NCBI GenBank assembly: GCA_903912795.1
Contig: CAIWIS010000439.1
Coordinates: 1 to 17,484, forward strand
Direction of reading: 5' to 3'
DNA length: 17,484 bases
DNA from: an uncultured Bacteroidales bacterium
Lineage (GTDB): Bacteria > Bacteroidota > Bacteroidia > Bacteroidales > Paludibacteraceae
Below are positions 1 through 7,420 of this stretch, piece after piece. Each line of letters opens with the position of its first letter. Position 1 is the first letter of the stretch. A program made the position numbers and the translations under genes. The notes under the pieces are model-generated. The model ran no database searches. It saw only the letters and a list, made by a program, of their open reading frames with translations, and had not been told where the DNA came from.

Positions 1-43
1 ATATTATTAAACCACATTAAAAACCTTACTAATTTTATAAACT

Positions 44-715
44 CTAAATCACTTCATCAACAGTGTAATTCAGAAACTTATTAAATGGATATGCCGTTTT
101 GAAAATATCGGAAATTTTATTTACAAAATCATCGCTATCAAGTAATGCTGCATCAAACTTATACTCTACTAAATAATGTTTTAGTTTGAGTAGTTCAGCT
201 TCGGCAAAATCTTTTGGGAAACCTGCCGGAACAGTTTTTAGTTTGTCTTCTTCGAAAAAATTCTGAAATTTACTAGCAAAATTCTTTTCGAAACGAATTT
301 CATTCAACTCATCAATATTATCGTATACGCTTTTGCGCAAAGCCTTTAGTAAGTTAGGTTGCGGACACCAAACACCTACACCTACAAAACAACCTGCTGG
401 GTCGAGATGTAAATAATAACCACCTCGCTGACTTTTCCGTCCGCCAGCCGAAGCTACAAATACGCCAAAATGTGTTTTGTAGGGTGTCTTGTCGTGCGAA
501 AAACGAACATCACGGTAAATGCGAAATACACATTCAGATGCTTCTACATTTTTAATATCATCATCAAATTCGGCAATTTTTGATATTAAAGCCGTGCTTA
601 GTTGATCAAACTCTTTTTTGCATTTATCGAACCATTTTTTATTTTCAGTAAACCACTCACGGTTATTGTTTTCGCTCAGTGCAGATAAAAATTGGATTAT
701 TTCAGTTGCTTGCAT
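44..715 (-). CDS. DUF2461 (TIGR02453) family protein
   Basis: This 223-residue soluble protein belongs to the DUF2461/TIGR02453 family, whose biochemical role is not established. The family signature is the central block FRIYRDVRFSHDKTPYK, followed by a Gly-rich stretch and GGYYLHLDPAG; the length fits the family norm of about 220 residues. No signal peptide or membrane segment is visible. I start it at the ATG at 715 (MQATEIIQFL). The reading frame stays open to a TTG at 754, but those 13 extra residues are Ile/Asn/Lys-rich and unlike the family. It is divergent from pheS, with 252 bases between the two starts. The left edge of the window lies 43 bases after its stop codon, so downstream partners cannot be seen. 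Family assignment is from recalled motifs and is confident; function is unknown. Confidence 0.85.
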   Translation of the reverse strand: MQATEIIQFLSALSENNNREWFTENKKWFDKCKKEFDQLSTALISKIAEFDDDIKNVEASECVFRIYRDVRFSHDKTPYKTHFGVFVASAGGRKSQRGGYYLHLDPAGCFVGVGVWCPQPNLLKALRKSVYDNIDELNEIRFEKNFASKFQNFFEEDKLKTVPAGFPKDFAEAELLKLKHYLVEYKFDAALLDSDDFVNKISDIFKTAYPFNKFLNYTVDEVI

Positions 716-799
716 ATTTTTTTTTATTTTTACATTAATTGAATTAATCAACAATTAGTGCGTTTGATTAGTTCAATATTTCATTAATAAACCGAGTTG

Positions 800-807
800 C
801 AAATATA
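800..807 (-). promoter_or_regulatory. possible -7 box for the DUF2461 gene
   Basis: Read on the minus strand this is TATATTTG, a match to the Bacteroidota -7 consensus TAnnTTTG. It would give a leader of roughly 75-80 nt before the ATG at 715. No TTTG is found 19-21 bases upstream, so only half of the promoter is recognisable. Confidence 0.35.
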
Positions 808-883
808 ATGCTTTAATTAGAATATGTATTTTTAGAACAGTTTTTTTTTGACAAAAGAGTAAAGTTATATGCCAAAAAATAAC

Positions 884-891
884 TACTTTTG
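884..891 (+). promoter_or_regulatory. possible -7 box for pheS
   Basis: TACTTTTG matches TAnnTTTG and is followed by CA, a common context for Bacteroidota start sites. Transcription would start near 898, about 70 nt before pheS. The -33 element is weak: the nearest clean TTTG (847-850) is 33 bases away, too far, and at the proper distance there is only AAAGTT. Confidence 0.45.
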
Positions 892-967
892 CATTTCAAC
901 TGCCAAAGTTTAAATTTCTCAATTGTATTTGGGTATTTAACTGTATTTTAATCATTTATAATTTGTA

Positions 968-1987
968 ATGAAGAATAGAATTAAGGATCTTGTTCAAGAA
1001 ATTGAAAGTATTGTTGCTAAAAACAACGACGAATTAGAAGCAATGCGTATTAAATACCTTAGTAAAAAAGGATTAGTTTCGGAATTGTTCAATGATTTTA
1101 GAAATGTAGCCAACGAGGAAAAAAGAGAAGTTGGTCAATTGCTTAATGAGTTGAAAAACAAAGCTCAAGATAAAATTAACGAAATAAAAGAGAGCTTTGA
1201 ATCGCTTCAAACAGATGATAATAAAACTGACTTAACTCGCAGTGCCGATCCACTGAAAGTTGGAACAAGACATCCGCTTTCGCTTACAAAAAACGAAATT
1301 ATTGATATTTTCTCGCGTATTGGTTTTACCATAGCCGAAGGTCCTGAAATTGAAGACGACTGGCATGTATTTGGGGCATTAAATTTTCCACCCGAACATC
1401 CTGCTCGCGACATGCAAGATACATTTTTTATTGAACAAAACCCCGATGTGCTGTTGCGTACGCACACATCATCGGTCCAATCACGCATAATGGCTTACCA
1501 AAAACCACCCATTCGGATGTTGTTTCCTGGTCGTGTATTCCGTAACGAAGCCATTTCGTACCGTGCTCATTGTTTTTTTCATCAAGTAGAGGGTTTGTAT
1601 ATCGATAAAAATGTTTCGTTTGCCGACCTCAAACAAGCGCTGATGTATTTTGCCAAGGAAATGTTTGGCGAGCATACCGAAATTCGTCTACGTCCTTCAT
1701 ATTTCCCATTCACCGAGCCAAGTGCCGAAATGGATATTTCGTGTAATATCTGTGGCGGAAAAGGATGTCCTTTCTGCAAACATACAGGTTGGGTTGAGAT
1801 TTTAGGCTGTGGAATGGTTGATCCGAATGTGCTCGAAAATTGTGGAATTGACTCTACGGTTTATTCTGGATATGCATTTGGAATGGGAGTGGAGCGTATC
1901 ACAAACCTGAAGTATCAAGTAAAAGATTTGCGCTTATTCTCCGAAAACGATGTTCGATTCCTTGAACAATTTAAATCAGCATATTAA
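968..1987 (+). CDS. pheS: phenylalanyl-tRNA synthetase alpha subunit
   Basis: This is the catalytic alpha chain of the alpha2-beta2 enzyme that charges tRNA-Phe with phenylalanine using ATP. Residues 1 to about 85 form a charged helical region, the N-terminal coiled-coil tRNA-binding arm. The class II synthetase core follows: HPLSLTKNEII opens it, motif 2 is FRNEAIS (F191, R192) and motif 3 is GMGVER ending at R310. The product of 339 residues is full length for the family. A cysteine cluster, C259-x2-C262-x4-C267-x2-C270, sits between FTEPSAEMD and GWVEILGCGMV, where E. coli PheS has a short loop; I recall it from other Bacteroidota PheS proteins and it probably binds zinc. The beta subunit gene pheT is not in the window, as is usual in this phylum. 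truA begins 34 bases downstream, suggesting co-transcription. Confidence 0.97.
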   Translation: MKNRIKDLVQEIESIVAKNNDELEAMRIKYLSKKGLVSELFNDFRNVANEEKREVGQLLNELKNKAQDKINEIKESFESLQTDDNKTDLTRSADPLKVGTRHPLSLTKNEIIDIFSRIGFTIAEGPEIEDDWHVFGALNFPPEHPARDMQDTFFIEQNPDVLLRTHTSSVQSRIMAYQKPPIRMLFPGRVFRNEAISYRAHCFFHQVEGLYIDKNVSFADLKQALMYFAKEMFGEHTEIRLRPSYFPFTEPSAEMDISCNICGGKGCPFCKHTGWVEILGCGMVDPNVLENCGIDSTVYSGYAFGMGVERITNLKYQVKDLRLFSENDVRFLEQFKSAY

Positions 1988-1990
1988 TTA

Positions 1991-2012
1991 GTTACGAGTT
2001 ACAAGTTACGAG
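1991..2012 (+). repeat. 7-bp tandem repeat, three units
   Basis: Three units, GTTACGA GTTACAA GTTACGA plus a trailing G, begin three bases after the pheS stop codon and fill most of the gap to truA. Read on the other strand, the unit (TCGTAAC) resembles the units of the array at 7421-7455. Confidence 0.75.
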
Positions 2013-2021
2013 ATTGATAAT

Positions 2022-2786
2022 ATGAATTTTCCAGTAAAAAAAAGATATTTCATATATCTATCTTATAACGGTGCGAATTATCATGGTTGGCAAATGCAAC
2101 CCAATGGTGTTTCGGTTCAGGAAGTGCTATCAAAAGCACTTTTCACCGTTTTGCGCTTCGAAACCGAAATTACAGGAGCTGGTCGCACTGATACCGGCGT
2201 ACATGCTCGGCTTATGGTGGCTCATTTTGAAACTGAGGTTGTTGTAGGCGATTTAAAACTCTTTGCTAATAAGTTAAATAGCATTCTGCCTCCCGATATT
2301 TCGGTATCAAAAATTTGCGAAGTAAAATTGGATGCACATGCCCGATTTGATGCCATCTCTCGAAAATATGAATATCACATTGTTACCGAAAAGTCTGTTT
2401 TTCAGCATGGCTTAGCTGCACGCTTTAGCGAAAATTTGAATATTGAATTAATGAATGATGCGGCTAAAATGCTGTTTCAATTCATTGATTTTACTAGTTT
2501 TAGCAAACTGCATACCGATGTAAAAACAAATAATTGCATTATAAAACAAGCTTTTTGGGAATGGCGAGATAATACTTTGGTTTTTACCATTGAGGCCGAC
2601 CGATTTTTACGTAATATGGTGCGTGCAATTGTAGGTACATTGCTCGAAGTGGGACGTGGGAAAATATCGATTGATGATTTTAGCAAAATTATTGAAGCCA
2701 AAAACCGTTGTAAAGCGGGTAGTTCTGTACCAGCGTGTGGGTTGTATTTGGTTGATATTAAATACCCTGTAGATATTTTTATTTAA
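2022..2786 (+). CDS. truA: tRNA pseudouridine(38-40) synthase TruA
   Basis: TruA converts uridines 38, 39 and 40 of the tRNA anticodon stem to pseudouridine in the cytoplasm. The catalytic motif GAGRTDTGVHA is present, with the nucleophilic aspartate at D57. The N-terminal YNGANYHGWQ and the later motifs RKYEYHI and FLRNMVRAIVGTL are all recognisable family blocks, the last one near the C terminus. The length of 254 residues is normal and the frame is intact. The ATG at 2022 follows a short AT-rich leader; a start a few residues in is not supported because the strand beginning KRYFIYLSY is needed for the fold. It is probably co-transcribed with pheS, joining two tRNA-related functions. It converges on the gene ending at 2993, with an inverted-repeat element in between. 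Confidence 0.95.
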   Translation: MNFPVKKRYFIYLSYNGANYHGWQMQPNGVSVQEVLSKALFTVLRFETEITGAGRTDTGVHARLMVAHFETEVVVGDLKLFANKLNSILPPDISVSKICEVKLDAHARFDAISRKYEYHIVTEKSVFQHGLAARFSENLNIELMNDAAKMLFQFIDFTSFSKLHTDVKTNNCIIKQAFWEWRDNTLVFTIEADRFLRNMVRAIVGTLLEVGRGKISIDDFSKIIEAKNRCKAGSSVPACGLYLVDIKYPVDIFI

Positions 2787-2844
2787 ATACGTTCCTTGCT
2801 TTTACTTCACAAAACAATTATTGAAGAAATTAATATAAAAGTTG

Positions 2845-2967
2845 AACCACAGAAGAACACAAAAGTAAACAAAAGGAATAATTTTCAATATTGAAAATTT
2901 ATTTTTGTGTCTTATTACACTTATTTCTGGTTAAACTTTTGTGTCTCTTTTGTGTTCTTTTGTGGTT
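2845..2967. repeat. 123-bp inverted-repeat element, possible bidirectional terminator
   Basis: The outer arms 2845-2865 and 2947-2967 are reverse complements at 20 of 21 positions. Each arm is part of a short run of 10-12-base units: AACACAAAAG-like at 2845-2875 and CTTTTGTGT-like at 2936-2967. In the middle, 2880-2899 is a perfect 20-bp palindrome. It lies between convergent genes (truA ends 2786, the minus-strand gene ends 2993), so a role in ending transcription from both sides is plausible. Similar ACCACAAAG-type repeats are, from memory, widespread between genes in Bacteroidota. No coding region is visible in it. Confidence 0.7.
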
Positions 2968-2992
2968 TAGGATTTATTTTGGTTAAATAGAA

Positions 2993-3745
2993 TTACTCGG
3001 AAGTGACCAAAGAAATACGTCCATCCAAAAAAGCGTTTATTTCATTACCTTTGGCTGTTTCAGCTTTTATGTAATCTAATAGCATGTTTCTGATTTTTAG
3101 GCCAGTGTTTACACGTTTTTCGTTTTCGGTAAGTATTTCCATTTTATCGTTACCACCCGCCAAGTAATCGTTTGTAGCAATGCTATACAATTTCGAATTG
3201 TCAAGTGCTATGCCATTGATAGTTATATCTATCGCTTTTTTGTTTTTAATCATCATGCGTAAACCTGAAACGCCTTCGCCACCCATCGAAGCAAAATACT
3301 GACACAATTCGTTTAGCTTGTTGCCACGAAGCCAAACAACTACCAATTCATTTTCGAAAGGCATCAATTCAAAAACTTTGCGGACTGTAATGTCACCAGC
3401 CGGAATAATTGTACGTAAACCACCCAAGTTTACAATGCCTATATCCACTTTCGTTTTTAGCAAATCTGAAGCTGATTTACGGTAAACATCGGCACTGAAA
3501 TTGGACAATAAACTTTCGGGAGCATGTCCACGCATAGTTTCGGTAGCACGGCCAATCACTACATTCATTTTGCTGTCAACTTGCTTTTTGAAAGGTTGTA
3601 AATAATTGATATAGGCCGTGTCGGCTAACGATTGTGTGGAAGCATCGAGTGCTATTTTGGTTGAGGTTGCATTTTTCACCTGCCATTGTGCTGGTTTACA
3701 TGCAATTATTGTGAAAAGTATAAAAAAATATATTCCTTTACGCAT
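2993..3745 (-). CDS. lipoprotein with 5'-nucleotidase C-terminal domain
   Basis: The 250-residue product is a lipoprotein consisting of the C-terminal, substrate-binding domain of the UshA-type 5'-nucleotidase family. The start MRKGIYFF gives a hydrophobic signal ending in the lipobox IIAC, with the lipidated cysteine at residue 16. Family blocks visible are NLGGLRTIIPAGDITVRKVF, then MPFENELVVVWLRG, and YSIATNDYLAGGND near the end. The N-terminal metallophosphatase domain that normally hydrolyses the nucleotide is absent, so alone it should bind rather than cleave. In many Bacteroidota the two domains are separate adjacent genes, but no metallophosphatase gene flanks this one. The frame is open up to an ATG at 3808, but a good promoter at 3770-3800 lies inside that extension, which favours the start at 3745. 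Confidence 0.88.
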   Translation of the reverse strand: MRKGIYFFILFTIIACKPAQWQVKNATSTKIALDASTQSLADTAYINYLQPFKKQVDSKMNVVIGRATETMRGHAPESLLSNFSADVYRKSASDLLKTKVDIGIVNLGGLRTIIPAGDITVRKVFELMPFENELVVVWLRGNKLNELCQYFASMGGEGVSGLRMMIKNKKAIDITINGIALDNSKLYSIATNDYLAGGNDKMEILTENEKRVNTGLKIRNMLLDYIKAETAKGNEINAFLDGRISLVTSE

Positions 3746-3769
3746 AATAAAATTGAGCTTTATAGTAGG

Positions 3770-3800
3770 CGAAAGTACTAATTTTGTTTTAAATATCAAA
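3770..3800 (-). promoter_or_regulatory. promoter of the 5'-nucleotidase-domain lipoprotein
   Basis: On the minus strand TTTG (3800-3797) is followed by exactly 19 bases and TACTTTCG (3777-3770), one mismatch from the Bacteroidota consensus TTTG-N19-TAnnTTTG. Transcription would begin near 3763, leaving a leader of about 18 nt to the ATG at 3745. Confidence 0.65.
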
Positions 3801-3819
3801 GGATTCAACTATAAATTAG

Positions 3820-3827
3820 TATATTTG
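3820..3827 (+). promoter_or_regulatory. possible -7 box for the first rhomboid gene
   Basis: TATATTTG followed by TGG matches TAnnTTTG and lies 27 bases upstream of the ATG at 3855. No TTTG occurs at the expected -33 distance. It is divergent from, and close to, the minus-strand promoter at 3770-3800. Confidence 0.45.
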
Positions 3828-3854
3828 TGGCCTTTAAAAATTAGCCATTACAAT

Positions 3855-4511
3855 ATGATTACTATTATTCTTATTGCCATTACTGCAGTTATTTCGTACA
3901 TTGCTTTTAGCAACAACCAACTTGTTGATAAATTGATTTTTTATCCTCCCGAAATTAAAAGAAAACAATGGTATCGCTTTGTTAGTTATGGATTTTTGCA
4001 TGCCGATTTTTCGCATTTGGCATTTAATATGTTTGCCTTATATCTTTTTGGAACCGAAATCGAAAAGGTATTTAAGGAAGTTTTTGGTGTGGAAGGAGGT
4101 AGCTTTTTATATGTTTTACTTTACTTTTTAGGGTTAATATTTTCCATTTTACCAACTTGGTTTAAGGAAAAGGACAATTATTACTATCGTAGTCTGGGAG
4201 CATCCGGAGCTGTATCGGCAGTTGTTTTTGCTTATATTCTGGTATATCCAATGAACTTTATGGGCATATTATTTATTCCCATTTTCCTTCCGGCATTTTT
4301 ATTCGGAATTATTTATGTAGTTACATCCATTTATTTAGAAAAAATGCAAAATGGCAATATCAATCATTTAGCGCATGTTGCTGGTGGTGTGTTTGGTATT
4401 GTATTTATGTTTGTGACTTTTATGTTTATCGCAGAAATTAATATCATCCGCTATTTTATCGAAAGTATTCAAATTAACTCTTTCAGCGATTTAATCCATT
4501 TTGGATATTAA
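3855..4511 (+). CDS. rhomboid family intramembrane serine protease (first of three)
   Basis: Rhomboids cut transmembrane segments of other membrane proteins within the bilayer. This 218-residue protein is a compact bacterial form with about six hydrophobic segments. The active site is visible: H54 and N58 in SHLAFNMF (the HxxxN oxyanion motif), the nucleophile S117 in GASGAV and the base H174 in AHVAGG. The loop between the second and third hydrophobic segments is charged (KEKDNYYYR). The frame is open upstream to 3618, but that extension runs antisense through the lipoprotein gene, and the first residues MITIILIAITAV begin a membrane helix directly, so I start at 3855. The secreted metallopeptidase gene begins 32 bases downstream, probably in the same transcript. 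The natural substrate is unknown. Confidence 0.92.
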   Translation: MITIILIAITAVISYIAFSNNQLVDKLIFYPPEIKRKQWYRFVSYGFLHADFSHLAFNMFALYLFGTEIEKVFKEVFGVEGGSFLYVLLYFLGLIFSILPTWFKEKDNYYYRSLGASGAVSAVVFAYILVYPMNFMGILFIPIFLPAFLFGIIYVVTSIYLEKMQNGNINHLAHVAGGVFGIVFMFVTFMFIAEINIIRYFIESIQINSFSDLIHFGY

Positions 4512-4543
4512 CTCGGTTGCTCATCTTTAAATACCAATTACAA

Positions 4544-6589
4544 ATGTCAAGAATTATTACAACCATCTGTTTTGCTATTGTAGCATCAACGCTTGTAGCT
4601 ATTACTACTAACGAAAAAGTGAAAATGAAAGCAAATATTTATATTGATGCGGCTATAGCTGAAAGTGTAACAAAATCATTAGTAGCTAAAGTTGGTGAAA
4701 AAAATAACTTTAGAATTATGCGTGGAGTAGGGCAGGTGGCTGCCTTGTGGCGTAAAGAAGATGGAACACCTGAAGTTTTTGAGTCGTTTTGTAAACGTAA
4801 TTTTATTGCCGACGAACAGGAATTAGATACATTATTCAATAAACTGCAACGAAATTTGGAAGTGATGCATGGCTATTTTCATAAAATTGATATGAAATTA
4901 AAAGAACCTGTACAACTTACTGGTTTTCAAATAACTGATATAGATGATGTTTTTGGAGGATACGATATCAGTTCGCATTTGGACGATGACTTATTTGCTA
5001 ATAAAATTGCTTTCATTGCGGCTTTAAATTTTCCATATTTTTCGCTCGAAGAAAAAACAAATCTTGGCAAGCAATGGAGTCGTAAACAATGGGCTTATGC
5101 GCGTATGGGCGATAGATTTACAACACGAATCCCGGCCGATGTGCTGCAAAATATGTCGCAGGTTTTGGCGGCTTCCGATGCTTATATTTCGAGCTATAAT
5201 ATTTGTATGGGCAATTTGTTGACGAAAAAAGGCGAAAAATTATTTCCTGCCGAAATGAAATTAATTTGTCACTGGGGATTGCGCGACGAATTGAAGTCGG
5301 ATTATTCGGACAAAAAGCAAGGTGCTGAAAAACAAGAGATGATTTATTCGGTAATGAAACGTATAATTGATCAATCCATTCCGGCTGAGGTTATTAACAA
5401 CGACAAAATTACTTGGAATCCACTTTCGAATCTTGTTTTTGCTGACGGTAAACAAGTGGCAACGAAACCTGAAAATAATGTACGATACCAACATTTACTC
5501 AATGCTTTTGCAGCAAATAAATTGATTGACACATACTCTCCACAACTTCCTACTGCTCTCGAACGTAATTTCAACGAAGATTTGGAAATATTGCAAAAAG
5601 ATGTTGAAGGTCTGTTTAAAACATTGTTGACTTCGGCCGAAGCTAAACGAGTGGCAACGCTAATTCAATCAAGACTTGGCCGAAAACTGCGTCCATACGA
5701 TATTTGGTACAATGGGTTTAAGTCAAGACCAAGTCTTACCGAAGCTGAATTAAGCGCAATCACTTCGAAAAAATATCCTAATCCGCAAGCTATGGAGGCC
5801 GATTTGCCTTCAATTTTAATGAAACTTGGCTGGAAAGCGGATAAAGCTCGTCAGATTGCATCGTTGATAAAGGTTGATGCTGCTTTGGGGTCAGGGCATG
5901 CCGCAGGTGCTGTAATGCGGAATGATTATGCTCATTTACGAACTCGCATTGCCACTACGGGAATGGATTACAAAGGTTATAACATTGCCATTCATGAGTT
6001 TGGACATAATACCGAACAAACCATAACACTCAATGATGTTGACTTTTGGATGCTGAATGGCGTACCAAATACAGCTTTTACCGAAGCAGTGGCTTTCTTG
6101 TTTCAAAAACGCGATCTAGAACTACTTGGATTCAATAATGCCAATGTTGATGCTGAGAAAAATTTGGCTTTAGATGATTTTTGGTCGTGTTACGAAATTA
6201 TGGGCGTGGCCCTGCTCGATATTGCAACTTGGGAATGGATGTATGCTCACCCCAATGCTACTGCCGAAGAATTGAAAGCAGCTGTGTTGAACAAAGCTAA
6301 AGAAATTTGGAATACCTACTATGCCAATGTATTAGGAGGAAAAGACGAAACAATATTGGCTATTTATTCGCACATGATTGATAATCCACTTTATTTGTCA
6401 AATTACCCTATTGGCCATTTAATTTGTTTTCAGGTTGAAGGACAAATCAAAGGAAAATCGATGGCTGATGAAATTCAGCGCATGTACACACAGGGCCGAA
6501 TCATCCCGCAAGTATGGATGAATAATAGTGTTGGAGCAGCCATTTCGGTAGAGCCATTACTACAGGCTGTGCGCAATGCGTTGAAATAA
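4544..6589 (+). CDS. secreted zinc metallopeptidase, gluzincin type (HEXXH...E)
   Basis: This 681-residue protein looks like an exported zinc peptidase. A signal-like segment occupies the first 20 or so residues (MSRIITTICFAIVASTLVAI), with no lipobox cysteine. The zinc site is IHEFGHN, with H484, E485 and H488, and a glutamate 26 residues later (E514 in FTEAVAF) fits the third ligand of the gluzincins. The remainder is predicted to be mostly helical. A C-terminal block SNYPIGHLICFQVE (H625) recalls the substrate-binding His/Tyr region of the M2, M3 and M32 helical peptidases. It is not the HEXXXH form of dipeptidyl peptidase III (M49). I cannot assign a MEROPS family or substrate. An upstream TTG at 4517 in frame is rejected in favour of the ATG at 4544, which places the signal sequence at the N terminus. 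Likely co-transcribed with the preceding rhomboid. Confidence 0.8.
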   Translation: MSRIITTICFAIVASTLVAITTNEKVKMKANIYIDAAIAESVTKSLVAKVGEKNNFRIMRGVGQVAALWRKEDGTPEVFESFCKRNFIADEQELDTLFNKLQRNLEVMHGYFHKIDMKLKEPVQLTGFQITDIDDVFGGYDISSHLDDDLFANKIAFIAALNFPYFSLEEKTNLGKQWSRKQWAYARMGDRFTTRIPADVLQNMSQVLAASDAYISSYNICMGNLLTKKGEKLFPAEMKLICHWGLRDELKSDYSDKKQGAEKQEMIYSVMKRIIDQSIPAEVINNDKITWNPLSNLVFADGKQVATKPENNVRYQHLLNAFAANKLIDTYSPQLPTALERNFNEDLEILQKDVEGLFKTLLTSAEAKRVATLIQSRLGRKLRPYDIWYNGFKSRPSLTEAELSAITSKKYPNPQAMEADLPSILMKLGWKADKARQIASLIKVDAALGSGHAAGAVMRNDYAHLRTRIATTGMDYKGYNIAIHEFGHNTEQTITLNDVDFWMLNGVPNTAFTEAVAFLFQKRDLELLGFNNANVDAEKNLALDDFWSCYEIMGVALLDIATWEWMYAHPNATAEELKAAVLNKAKEIWNTYYANVLGGKDETILAIYSHMIDNPLYLSNYPIGHLICFQVEGQIKGKSMADEIQRMYTQGRIIPQVWMNNSVGAAISVEPLLQAVRNALK

Positions 6590-6684
6590 ATGGTAGTATT
6601 GCTATATTGTCAGTACGAATGCAATATTTTGTTAAATAAAAACAGTAGTGCACAGGCATTTTAGCAACTTTAAAAGATAATCAT

Positions 6685-6692
6685 TACTTTTG
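6685..6692 (+). promoter_or_regulatory. possible -7 box for the DUF6089-uppS-bamA cluster
   Basis: TACTTTTG matches TAnnTTTG and stands about 84 bases before the ATG at 6776, downstream of the peptidase stop codon. The -33 region has only TTTTAG, about 24 bases away, so the element is incomplete. Confidence 0.45.
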
Positions 6693-6775
6693 TTCTGTAT
6701 TTTCCATTGCTAGTAAAATTTAAAGAAAAAAATTCCGTTGTTATTCTAATTACAATAAATAGCTTAAAAACAAAA

Positions 6776-7420
6776 ATGAGTTTAAAAATAATTAGGTATA
6801 CAATGGCTGCAGTATTTTTAATATTGTTCAGCAGTGTAAATGCTCAAGACGATTATCGTTCGGAGATTGGAGTGTTAGGCGGGAATTCTTTTTATTTAGG
6901 CGATGCCAATAATAAGTTTTTTGCTAATAGTCAGTTGGGTTATGGTATAATTTACCGACATAAAATTGACACACGTTTAGCCTGGAGTGCAAGTTGGAAT
7001 AAAACAAAGGTCGTAGGGTCAACATTTTCGAATCCCATTAATGCCTTTGATATTTGTGGTGAATTTAATTTTTTTGATTACGAAAATAAAATTTACCGTC
7101 CGAATAGTAAAAAGCAAAGCTTGTATTTGTTTGGAGGTTTGGGTTTTATGACTTCATCATCAGGAACTCCGGCTTTTGCAATGAGTTTGCCTGTAGGTTT
7201 GGGTTATAAAATAATGCTTGGAAAAAGATTTAATCTGAATTTTATTTGGTCTAATCGTTTGATGCTAACTGATAATATGGAGGGTGTAGCTGCCTTAAAT
7301 GATCCTGATGGATTGAATGGAAGTAATATTTTTAATAACGATGTGCTTACAACATTTTCGGTAGGATTAACCTATAATATTTGGAAAAAAGATTGCAATT
7401 GCATGAAATTAAAATATTAA
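6776..7420 (+). CDS. DUF6089 family outer-membrane-type protein
   Basis: This 214-residue protein has a clear signal peptide ending SSVNAQ before DDYRSEIG, followed by alternating hydrophobic/polar stretches and repeated aromatic residues typical of a small beta-barrel. GVLGGNSFYLGD near the mature N terminus is the DUF6089-like opening, and the region around LYLFGGLGFM and LPVGLGYKIMLG looks like barrel strands. The gene stands directly upstream of uppS and bamA, the place I recall for DUF6089 genes in Bacteroidales, which suggests a role in the outer membrane, but no function is known. The C terminus CNCMKLKY carries two cysteines and does not end in an aromatic residue. An in-frame TTG at 6707 would add 23 residues before the signal peptide and is rejected. 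Confidence 0.82.
   Translation: MSLKIIRYTMAAVFLILFSSVNAQDDYRSEIGVLGGNSFYLGDANNKFFANSQLGYGIIYRHKIDTRLAWSASWNKTKVVGSTFSNPINAFDICGEFNFFDYENKIYRPNSKKQSLYLFGGLGFMTSSSGTPAFAMSLPVGLGYKIMLGKRFNLNFIWSNRLMLTDNMEGVAALNDPDGLNGSNIFNNDVLTTFSVGLTYNIWKKDCNCMKLKY

Noticed and set aside
847..850. TTTG as the -33 box of the pheS promoter
   Set aside because: It is 33 bases from the -7 box; the consensus spacing is about 19-21.
1207..1488. 93-codon open frame on the minus strand inside pheS
   Set aside because: It is antisense to the conserved synthetase core, has low-complexity Ser-rich sequence and no start context; a shadow of the pheS frame.
3746..3808. 21-codon upstream extension of the 5'-nucleotidase-domain lipoprotein
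   Set aside because: It would contain the gene's own promoter (3770-3800) and hide the lipoprotein signal inside the protein.
3618..3854. 79-codon upstream extension of the first rhomboid
   Set aside because: It overlaps the lipoprotein gene antisense and would put the start upstream of the -7 box at 3820; the product from 3855 already begins with a membrane helix.
4517..4543. TTG start for the metallopeptidase
   Set aside because: It adds nine residues before a signal sequence that fits well when started at the ATG at 4544.
5993..6085. Dipeptidyl peptidase III (M49) identity for the metallopeptidase
   Set aside because: M49 enzymes have HEXXXH; this protein has HEFGH, which is HEXXH, with the glutamate ligand 26 residues later.
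6603..6640. Terminator after the metallopeptidase gene
   Set aside because: Only a six-base TATTGC/GCAATA pairing with a long loop is visible and no T-run follows, so support is too weak.
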